Shown one piece after another: positions 24,898-31,437 of a stretch of 42,593 bases of DNA; position 1 is the first letter of the stretch, and every line of letters starts with the position of its first letter. The notes under the pieces are model-generated. The model was not told the origin of the DNA, did not search any database, and saw only the letters and a list, made by a program, of their open reading frames with translations. The stretch is taken from NCBI GenBank assembly GCA_020629955.1, contig JAHDCI010000022.1, positions 1 to 42,593 of the forward strand, read 5' to 3'. Source of the stretch: Myxococcota bacterium. Lineage in GTDB: Bacteria; Myxococcota_A; Polyangia; Polyangiales; Houyiibacteriaceae. Both the position numbers and the translations under genes were made by a program.

Positions 24898-26334
24898 CTA
24901 CAAACGGTGGAGCTTCACTGTATTTGTGCGCCCAGAAACCGGCCAACCAACGACCATGGCGAAAGCGTCTCCCTTGGACGCGATCTTTTCGCGGGCCAGG
25001 AGAGAACTCGTGATCCGAAGCGTCTCCTGAAGGTCGTCTGCGGGAACCTCGAGTCGTGGCATGACGCCCCATTCGAGCGCCAGCCGCTGAGCCACGCTGG
25101 GATTGGAGGTGATCGCGACAATCATCGCGCGCGGTCGAAACTCGGCGAGGAGCTGCGCGGAGCGTCCGTCCCGGGTCATCGTGACAATCGCCTTCAGCGG
25201 AAGGTGAGTCGAAAGCACGGCAGCTGCTCGCGCCGCCGCTTCGGGGAACTCCCAGTCTTCGTGCGCGACGATCTTCTCGTTTCGAATTCGTTTCGAGAGA
25301 TCTTCGACCGACTCGACCTCTACCTCACGCGCGATGAGGTCCATCATCTGCACGGACTCGACCGGGAATGCGCCCGCGGCTGTCTCACCACTCAGCATGA
25401 TCGCATCGGTCCCGTCGATCACTGCATTCGCAACATCCGCCGCTTCCGCGCGGGTCGGACGAGGATTGCGCATCATCGAGTCGAGCATCTGCGTTGCGGT
25501 AATCACAATCTTCCCGCGCCGATTCGTTTCGCGAATAATCCGCTTTTGAACGAGCGGAACTTTCTCAGCCCCGACCTCTACGCCGAGGTCACCCCGCGCA
25601 ACCATCGCGCCGTCGGCGGCATCGAGGATTGCGTCGAGGTTCTCGATGGCTTCCGGCTTCTCAAGCTTCGCGATGACGGGGGTCCCGTTCGCGAGCGCTT
25701 GAGCACGCTGAATATCTTCCGCAGTTCGCACAAAGCTGAGCGCTAGGAAATCCACCTTGAGCTCATCGACGGCGAAACGGAGGTCGCGCTCGTCCTTTTC
25801 GGTGAGCGCCGGAGTGCTGAGTTCAACGCCAGGGAGGTTGAGGCCCTTCCGGTCGGAAAGTTCGCCACCGACTTCGACCTCCGTGATGACGTCTGTGTCG
25901 CTGGTGGAGACAACGCGGAGCTTTCGGAGGCCGTCGTCGAGTAGGATCGCGTCGCCCTCTTTCACGTCGCGCGGCAACGCGGGATACGACACGTGGACCT
26001 GAGTCGCGTCACCATCCACCTCACGGGTGGTTAACGTGAAAGTCTCCCCCGCGACCAACTGGATGGGCCCACCGGGGAAGCGACCGATCCGGATTTTTGG
26101 ACCGCAGAGGTCCGCCAAGATGGCAAGCGGACGACGGGCTTTCGCCGAGGCGCGACGAACCTTTTCGGCCATTTCACGATGCGATTCATGCGTGCCATGC
26201 GAAAAGTTCAGGCGGGCGCAATCGAGTCCAGCCGCGACGAGGGCGTCAAGGACTTCCGGGTCGGAGGAGGCGGGACCGAGGGTGCAAACAATCTTCGTAC
26301 GGCGCATCTCACGCATGGGCGCATAGAACCCCAT
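24898..26334 (-). CDS. pyk: Pyruvate kinase
   Basis: 478 residues in the longest form; the conserved N-terminus MRRTKIVCTLGPASSD suggests a start near 26307 (ATG), which would remove nine residues. It catalyses PEP + ADP to pyruvate + ATP, the last step of glycolysis, in the cytosol. Motifs: CARLNFSHGTHE, LADLCGPKIRIGRF, the B-domain insertion, ALSFVRTAEDI, VIAKLEKPEAIENLD (active-site Lys region), GAMVARGDLGVEV (metal and PEP site), VITATQMLDSM, TDAIMLSGETAAGAFP, and a C-terminal allosteric-type domain (VTMTRDGRSAQLLAEFRP). The length is typical. The 3' end is followed by bioB. No regulator is seen nearby. Confidence 0.97.
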   Translation of the reverse strand: MGFYAPMREMRRTKIVCTLGPASSDPEVLDALVAAGLDCARLNFSHGTHESHREMAEKVRRASAKARRPLAILADLCGPKIRIGRFPGGPIQLVAGETFTLTTREVDGDATQVHVSYPALPRDVKEGDAILLDDGLRKLRVVSTSDTDVITEVEVGGELSDRKGLNLPGVELSTPALTEKDERDLRFAVDELKVDFLALSFVRTAEDIQRAQALANGTPVIAKLEKPEAIENLDAILDAADGAMVARGDLGVEVGAEKVPLVQKRIIRETNRRGKIVITATQMLDSMMRNPRPTRAEAADVANAVIDGTDAIMLSGETAAGAFPVESVQMMDLIAREVEVESVEDLSKRIRNEKIVAHEDWEFPEAAARAAAVLSTHLPLKAIVTMTRDGRSAQLLAEFRPRAMIVAITSNPSVAQRLALEWGVMPRLEVPADDLQETLRITSSLLAREKIASKGDAFAMVVGWPVSGRTNTVKLHRL

Positions 26335-26399
26335 TCAAAAGCAAGCGCCGGTTTCGGAAACTTCCAAAACGGGCGCTGCATGCGGGAAGTGCTCGCCGG

Positions 26400-26474
26400 C
26401 TAGTGCAGGGTTCAGATCGCGAGAGTGGCCCTAACGAAGGATCATCCTGTCCATCGACTTGATCCCCGCACTAG
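26400..26474 (-). repeat. Palindromic element, copy D (75-bp internal deletion derivative)
   Basis: Bounded by CTAG at 26400-26403 and 26471-26474. The left 25 bp (CTAGTGCAGGGTTCAGATCG...) are joined directly to a right end matching the right 45 bp of copies A and B (CCCTAACGA...ATCATCC...TGATCCCCGCACTAG). The core of the full element is deleted. One tip supplies the TAG stop of the lipoprotein gene at 26471. The rest of 26335-26470 is the leader of pyk. Confidence 0.83.
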
Positions 26475-27823
26475 CGAACTGGTCCGAGCGGGGTACCTGG
26501 ACGGGCGAAGGCAACATCCGCCTCATCGTCGGTGATCAGACCGAGGTCCCGTTCGGACTGCGGCGAGATATCGAGGATTCGATTTGTTCTGGTATGCGGG
26601 CCCCAGTCGACGTTTCGCACCACAACTTCCACACCGGTCGACGGGTTTCGAATCACGAGATTGTTTGCGCGCCAGAAATCTCGACCGCCCGGCGAGTAGT
26701 TGTAACGCATCGCGACGTAGTAGTAATCCTCCGGACGAGAGGCGAGATCGGCCGCCGACGGGTCGAGCGGGTTGTTCAACGAACGAAGATTCTCCCCCGT
26801 GATGGCCCCCGTTTCCGTCGCGCTTACACCGGTATCATCCGGTCCGCCGAAGTGGCTAATCGTGCCGCGAACCCACTGTTGGCCAGCCACCGTAACAACC
26901 CTGCCGTGTGGCTCGACCGCCACGCCGAGCGTCCGCTCCAGCGTGCCATTCGCGATTCCCTCGCGAGGAATCTCGTTCCCATCACGGGAGATTCCACCAT
27001 ACGCGCTCGCACCCGGTTCGGGTGGCGCACACATCTGCATAATGGAGAAAGAGTAGGTGACGTCCGTTCCCGGTCCCGTCTCGAAGCCAGAGTCAACCGT
27101 CGCCCAGCCAGTGATATGGGCGAAGAGCGGCACAGCAACATCGGATTGAAGCGTGACTTCGGAGACCATGCCCCCGCGACCCGCGGTCGCCTCCGTGACT
27201 CGAATATCCGGATCGAGCCCACCGTCGCCAAGCCAAACCGGTGAACCGTCCTGGCGGGTAATCCAAATCGCGGGCGCAAACGATCCGGAGTTGCGTACGA
27301 GGCGGAACACCACCGGGCCTCCGCCAGGCATCGTGAGCTCGAACTGGTGAACATCGAAGCGACCGCTCGAGAAATCTTCATCGATATTCCACATGCCGCA
27401 CGCAGCAAGCTCCGCGTCGGGACGCCAGCAACGCCCGGCGGAACAAGGCTGCACGCCGTCATCACAACCGGTACCCGGGAACGCGCACGCAGCGGAAGCT
27501 TCCTGGCATCCTCCACCTGAGGCGCAGAAGCTGCATTCCGGGTCGAGATCGCAACCGGCGCAGGTCAGTCGTGAGCAATCGCGCTCTGGCGGTCGCGTGT
27601 CCGTGCCTGAATCTTCAGGGGCATCGATGCCGGTATCGCGAGGCGGCGAAGTATCCATGGGCATGCTGACGTCGAGCGGGACAAAAGCATCCACGCTCCC
27701 GTCTTCGTCCGTGGATGCGTCGAAGCCACCATCGTCAAACATACGTCCATCATCGTCGCTGCAAGCGAACCCACCGATGGAGAGGATGGTGGCGAAGCAA
27801 AAAGAAAAAGCTCGGAAACCCAT
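26471..27823 (-). CDS. Lipoprotein with Cys-rich module and DPBB-like C-terminal domain
   Basis: 450 residues. The lipoprotein signal (FSFCFATILSIGGFAC) is followed by an Asp/Pro-rich acidic linker (SDDDGRMFDDGG...) and a Cys-rich module (CSRLTCAGCDLDPECSFC...). The middle is beta-rich (FELTMPGGGPVVFRLVRN, AIWITRQDGSPVWLG). The final 90 residues resemble the double-psi beta-barrel of RlpA and expansins: FWRANNLVIRNPSTG, VVVRNVDWGPHT and RILDISPQSERDLGLI line up with the VRINDRGPF and IIDLSxxAAxxLGM motifs, with an Asp in the DWGP position. RlpA-type proteins bind or cut peptidoglycan and expansins loosen cell walls, so a wall or polysaccharide role is possible. The TAG stop is formed with the tip of repeat copy D. 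No neighbour clarifies its job. Confidence 0.65.
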   Translation of the reverse strand: MGFRAFSFCFATILSIGGFACSDDDGRMFDDGGFDASTDEDGSVDAFVPLDVSMPMDTSPPRDTGIDAPEDSGTDTRPPERDCSRLTCAGCDLDPECSFCASGGGCQEASAACAFPGTGCDDGVQPCSAGRCWRPDAELAACGMWNIDEDFSSGRFDVHQFELTMPGGGPVVFRLVRNSGSFAPAIWITRQDGSPVWLGDGGLDPDIRVTEATAGRGGMVSEVTLQSDVAVPLFAHITGWATVDSGFETGPGTDVTYSFSIMQMCAPPEPGASAYGGISRDGNEIPREGIANGTLERTLGVAVEPHGRVVTVAGQQWVRGTISHFGGPDDTGVSATETGAITGENLRSLNNPLDPSAADLASRPEDYYYVAMRYNYSPGGRDFWRANNLVIRNPSTGVEVVVRNVDWGPHTRTNRILDISPQSERDLGLITDDEADVAFARPGTPLGPVR

Positions 27824-27955
27824 GCGAGAAGATTACCGGAAACGGGCAGAAATCGAAGTGACGGTGACAAAGTTGCTCAAGAATCGCTGAACACCGTTCG
27901 CCACGCATTGCCTGAAGCATCGGGCGGTCTCGCAGCCGGTTCGCGCAACAACCCG

Positions 27956-28960
27956 CTAGCTCAAGGTTCGCGCTCGCTCCTGTTGAGCACGGATGTCGGC
28001 GAGCGAGGCGGGCGCCCTTCGCCGATCTCGAATCGCATCAACACCAACTTCCTTCACCCATTTGCGAAGCTCAACAAAACCTTCCGCATGCGTGATGGAA
28101 GGCTCAAAGTCGAGTCTCTGTCTCGCCCGTCGCCCATCGAGCGAGCACGTCTGCGAGCGAATCAAAATTTCTTCAGGGGGCACATCTCCTCCGCGGCGGG
28201 CTCCCGCCAGAGTGAGCGCCAACGGAAGCGCGCGGCCCGTCTTCGGAGACGCGAGCTCAAGAACTTCACAGAGCTCACCATAGAAAGTGCGCGACGGCGT
28301 CAGCTCGCCGTCCAAGACGTGCAGCACCGAGCCATTTGCGGCGTCAGACTCCAGCGCCTTCGTGACCGCCTGAACCAAGTGTCCGATATACGTCGTCGAG
28401 ACAAGATTGGTCCCTCGTCCAAACAGGCGAATCGCACCGCCTTCCGCTTCTTTCAAGAGCTTCGGCAATCGGGAAAAGTCCCCTGGGCCCCAAAGGAGGC
28501 TCGCGCGAAGTACGAGGGTCTCGAGATATGCTCCCGCGCCGATGACCGCTTCCTCCGCCTCAAGCTTGGTTTTGGTGAACGCGGAAAATGACTTCGCCGG
28601 AGTCCGGTCCTCGTCCCACCCTTCGCGTGAGCCAGGATGCAATGACACATCCGTGCAGCTGAGCGCGATCATGCGACGAACTTCTGCATGTCTCGCTGCC
28701 CGGAGCACATTTTCCGTGCCGGCGACGTTGATCCATCCGAGCGCGTTTACGTCACTCCGGTAGTGATTGTCTCCGGCCGCATGGACGACGATTTCGCACC
28801 CCTCAAACGCCTCCGCGAGCGACGCCGGATCTCCGAGCGAAGCACCGAGCACACCTTCCCCGCCGCGATGCACCCTGCGAACTTCGATGCCGAGTTCTTC
28901 CAGCGAGGACGCGATCGCGCCACCGGCAAAACCTGAGCTTCCAACAACGGCTACGCGCAT
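27956..28960 (-). CDS. NAD(P)-dependent epimerase/dehydratase-like SDR protein
   Basis: 334 residues from the ATG at 28960, preceded by GAGGAAGG; the open frame upstream overlaps the divergent gene and is not real. The Rossmann fold starts at once: VAVVGSSGFAGGAI (G7, G10, G13), a DPASLAEAF segment, and VVHAAGDNHY. It is an extended SDR related to 3-beta-HSD/steroid-type epimerases (GTENVLRAARHAEVRRMIALSCTDV, LRASLLWGPGD). The catalytic YxxxK reads F128-TKT-K132, so the Tyr is replaced by Phe, which argues against normal oxidoreductase chemistry. The substrate is unknown; NAD(P) binding is likely intact. It is divergent from the membrane protein/STAS pair. Confidence 0.82.
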   Translation of the reverse strand: MRVAVVGSSGFAGGAIASSLEELGIEVRRVHRGGEGVLGASLGDPASLAEAFEGCEIVVHAAGDNHYRSDVNALGWINVAGTENVLRAARHAEVRRMIALSCTDVSLHPGSREGWDEDRTPAKSFSAFTKTKLEAEEAVIGAGAYLETLVLRASLLWGPGDFSRLPKLLKEAEGGAIRLFGRGTNLVSTTYIGHLVQAVTKALESDAANGSVLHVLDGELTPSRTFYGELCEVLELASPKTGRALPLALTLAGARRGGDVPPEEILIRSQTCSLDGRRARQRLDFEPSITHAEGFVELRKWVKEVGVDAIRDRRRAPASLADIRAQQERARTLS

Positions 28961-29140
28961 CCGAGCGCCTTCCTCGCGTCCATTCCCAAACGATGCGATG
29001 AAGTCCGAGGCAAGGCAATAGTGCGGATTCCAGAACCGACCAATCGTGTGACGGGAGAGGGCACATCCGCCCCCGGCGCTGCATCGCCTCTCGACCTGAT
29101 TCGCGCGCTCCGAATCGGTTTTGCTGATATGCTGCGCACC

Positions 29141-29683
29141 ATGGCAGAGCCCGATCCTTTGGAGAGCTACTCCAACTTCTTGCAGTCCGCGATTCGTCGC
29201 TACTGGGACCGAAAAGGTTCCTCGAAGGTGACCTTCCTCGCCCTCATGCTCGCAACCCGGCACGCATGGGGCGTCGCGGTAGACCGCGGTCTCAGCGCCG
29301 AGAGCGGAAAGCGTGCCCTCTCCGGTGCCGCAGGAGTTGCCGCCGTCGGCGTTGTTATCCGACTATTCCTGGGCGGACCTTTGGGACTTCTGCTCGCAGG
29401 AGCTTCGGCGGTCTCTCTCCTGGCCGTCTACGGACGAAACCAAGAAGCCATCTGGCGAAAGGTGGCTCGCTTCCGCGGCCTCATCGACGAATACGAGCTG
29501 AAGTATTCAGAGCTTTCAGAGCGCAAGGGCAACGACGATGACCGCAACCTAATGCTTGAAGGTCTTATGGCTCGCTTTCTCGATGAGCTCGATACGATTC
29601 CGCCTCAGGAAGAGGAACCGGAGCCGGAGCCAAAGCTTCGTGGCTTCGCGGCACACGTCGCAAAGCAGCGCGAAGAAGAGTGA
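29141..29683 (+). CDS. Membrane protein with central hydrophobic segment, function unknown
   Basis: 180 residues from the ATG at 29141 (ATG at 29129 is an alternative; the frame is open further up). A cytosolic N-terminal part (SYSNFLQSAIRRYWDRKGSSK...) precedes a hydrophobic stretch of about 35 residues (VAAVGVVIRLFLGGPLGLLLAGASAVSLLAVYG), probably two membrane helices or a hairpin. A helical, charged C-terminal region follows (YELKYSELSERKGNDDDRNLM...FLDELD), ending in Glu/Pro-rich sequence. No family recognised. Its stop overlaps the GTG of the next gene by 4 bp, so the two products are translationally coupled and probably work together. Confidence 0.65.
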   Translation: MAEPDPLESYSNFLQSAIRRYWDRKGSSKVTFLALMLATRHAWGVAVDRGLSAESGKRALSGAAGVAAVGVVIRLFLGGPLGLLLAGASAVSLLAVYGRNQEAIWRKVARFRGLIDEYELKYSELSERKGNDDDRNLMLEGLMARFLDELDTIPPQEEEPEPEPKLRGFAAHVAKQREEE

Positions 29684-30078
29684 CGACAGCAGAAGTTTCA
29701 AACTACGAGTTCGATCGCAAAAGCCGCTTCTGCCTCCGTGTCGTCATGCGCGGGCACGTTTCGGAAGCCGAGTTCGATCGCTTCATCGACGATATGGAGT
29801 CGGCGTACCGGAGCCATGCCCGGGTAGGCTGGTTGGTCGATGTCCGCGAGCTCAAGCATATTCCGATCGCACACTCGCTGCGTTTGGCCAACTGGATGAA
29901 AGAACATCGATCGATCGTCGAAGCGCAATGCGCCGGCGTCGCCCTGGTCACCAACGGCCCGATACTTCGATTTGCGCTCTCCGCGATCTTTCTCATCCAG
30001 CCAATGCCTTGCCCGTACGTCGTTGAGCGTTCGATGGACGAGGCGCGTGACTGGCTTCGGGCACGAGCATCGTCGTAG
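29680..30078 (+). CDS. STAS/SpoIIAA-like single-domain protein
   Basis: 132 residues from GTG (29680) inside the GTGA overlap with the preceding gene. The alternating beta-alpha pattern FCLRVVMRGHVSEAEFDRFIDDM, VGWLVDVRELKHIP, AHSLRLANWMKEHRSIVE and CAGVALVTNGPILRFAL matches the SpoIIAA-like/STAS fold, in which VDVRELK corresponds to the phosphorylation-loop strand. A Ser at the phospho-site position of anti-sigma antagonists is not clearly present. Small STAS-like proteins of this type are often membrane-associated or act as partners in switches. Coupled to the membrane protein, it may be its cytosolic partner. The function is not known. Confidence 0.65.
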   Translation: MTTAEVSNYEFDRKSRFCLRVVMRGHVSEAEFDRFIDDMESAYRSHARVGWLVDVRELKHIPIAHSLRLANWMKEHRSIVEAQCAGVALVTNGPILRFALSAIFLIQPMPCPYVVERSMDEARDWLRARASS

Positions 30079-30210
30079 TGGGTCGGTGAGCGATGTCTCA
30101 GCTGCGTTGGTGAACCGCGCCGGCGCTCTTTGGCTCCGCCAGCACAAGGTCCCGAATAGGTGGTGAGGCAATGTCTCCGCCTCAAAAAGAGCACCGCCGA
30201 ACCACAACGC

Positions 30211-30240
30211 AAAAAGCGAGGAAGCCGAAGCTTCCCCGCT
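30211..30240 (-). terminator. Intrinsic terminator with UUCG loop after outer-membrane protein gene
   Basis: Minus strand: AGCGGGGAAGC-TTCG-GCTTCCTCGCT followed by TTTT; an 11-bp stem with one mismatch and an extra-stable tetraloop. It lies 28 bp beyond the stop of the outer-membrane protein gene. The remainder of 30079-30267 contains no gene. Confidence 0.9.
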
Positions 30241-30267
30241 CTGCGGTCCCCACTCAGAAGGCTTCTT

Positions 30268-31071
30268 CTAGCGACGTCCCATGTAGAAGTGGAAGCCGAC
30301 GTTAAAGAGTGCTCCGATGGAAGTGTTTGTCTCGCGTCCCGTGAAGTCATCGCGGAACTCGTATCCGGACCCGAGCGCTTCGCGCAGGATGATTCGACCC
30401 GTCGCAGACATCGCGAAGCGTCGGCCGAAGCGCCACTCCATGCCCGCTCCACCCTGCACGCCGACGTGAAGGAAGTCGCGCTCGTAGTAGGTGTCCCAGT
30501 CGCCGGTCTGGAGCGTCGTGAAGGAGACGCCAGCGCCCGCGGAGAGGAAAAACTGAAAGCGATCCGAACGATTTAGAAAGAAGAGAAAATCGAACGTGAC
30601 CGGAGTTTCAGAACGTGTGGTGTCCCAATCGTCAGTTCCGTTGTAGTGCCCGATCAGCGCCTGAATGCCGAAGACGCGAGAAGGCCGAAAACGGAACCCA
30701 AGGTCACCGCCCATCGCGAACGATTCACTCCCGCCGCCGCCGCCGAAGCGGGCCATCAGCGAGAATCGGTACGGACGAACCGCCTGAGGAGGTCGTGGGG
30801 CGGTCGATTCGTAAACGATCGGCTGCGCGTATTGCGGCTGCACATACTGCGGCTGCGCGGGCGGCGCCGGAGGAGGTTGCGGTGGAGGCGCGGGCTGAAC
30901 GTAGACCGGCGCGGGGGGCGGCGGCTGCGCAGGCGGCGCCGGCTGGGCACCTCCGCCGACTTGAATATCAACCTCAGCACAGAAGACCGCGTCTGGGGCG
31001 CACTGTGCCTCCGTCACGGAGGGAAGCGCGAGTAGCGCAGCGATCGAAGAAAGAAGAAGGGCTCGTTTCAT
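30268..31071 (-). CDS. Outer-membrane beta-barrel protein with Pro-rich linker
   Basis: 267 residues from the ATG at 31071, with GAGGAA at a good distance upstream; an upstream in-frame start at 31128 is poorer. A signal peptide (KRALLLSSIAALLALPSVTEA) and a short Cys segment (QCAPDAVFCAEVDIQ) lead into a Pro/Gln-rich stretch of about 60 residues (repeated PPAQPP, PPPAP and QPQYVQPQY units). The C-terminal 170 residues look like an eight-stranded barrel of the OmpA/Ail/OprF-like type: FSLMARFGGGG, GGDLGFRFRP, FQFFLSAGAGVSF, GVQGGAGMEWRF, and a last strand NVGFHFYMGRR. It likely sits in the outer membrane. It is the only gene on its transcript, with a terminator at 30211-30240. Confidence 0.78.
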   Translation of the reverse strand: MKRALLLSSIAALLALPSVTEAQCAPDAVFCAEVDIQVGGGAQPAPPAQPPPPAPVYVQPAPPPQPPPAPPAQPQYVQPQYAQPIVYESTAPRPPQAVRPYRFSLMARFGGGGGSESFAMGGDLGFRFRPSRVFGIQALIGHYNGTDDWDTTRSETPVTFDFLFFLNRSDRFQFFLSAGAGVSFTTLQTGDWDTYYERDFLHVGVQGGAGMEWRFGRRFAMSATGRIILREALGSGYEFRDDFTGRETNTSIGALFNVGFHFYMGRR

Positions 31072-31437
31072 GGGGGATTCCTCTCGGTGCCAGAGATCCT
31101 TGCAACTTTGGTACCCAAAGAAGTTCACGAAGCCAATCTCACGAAATGATTAATGTTTTCAGCATCCGGCGTGAAATATCACTCCCAAGTGATTGGTTTC
31201 GGCCAAGATCTGGGCCGTGACGGCACAGCCTGCCGTGAAGATGTGTTCACAGGTGGGCCAGGTCGCCACGCCACATGTGTGAGACCTCCTACGAATGCAT
31301 GGCTTGCAAAGATGGGTTGCAAAGACGACCCGCAAACTTCACGCATGGGCGGCTCCAAAAGGAGCAAAGCCCGCCTCCTCGAAAGGGGCGGGCTCGACTT
31401 CCACAAGGGTCACGCTTGGCGCGACCTGCGCGAACGA
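31072..31437. other. 366-bp gap between outer-membrane protein gene and the giant surface-protein gene
   Basis: Both neighbouring genes are on the minus strand. The gap contains the 3' hairpins of the giant gene (31351-31394) and the leader of the outer-membrane protein gene. On the minus strand TTCACG followed by 17 bp and TAATCA (about 31140-31170) is a weak sigma-70-like candidate. A small hairpin, TCACT/AGTGA, lies near 31171. No gene seen. Confidence 0.35.
31351..31394 (-). terminator. Terminator-like double hairpin after the giant surface-protein gene
   Basis: Plus strand AGCCCGCC (31368-31375) pairs with GGCGGGCT (31387-31394). On the minus strand this stem is followed by TTGCTCCTTTTGGAGCC, a second small hairpin (GGCTCC/GGAGCC-type). 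The T content is moderate. It lies about 45 bp beyond the stop at 31438. Confidence 0.55.

Noticed and set aside
28961-29263. 101-codon extension upstream of the epimerase start
   Set aside because: The Rossmann motif starts at residue 1 of the chosen ATG, which has a GAGGAAGG site, and the extension overlaps the divergent gene.
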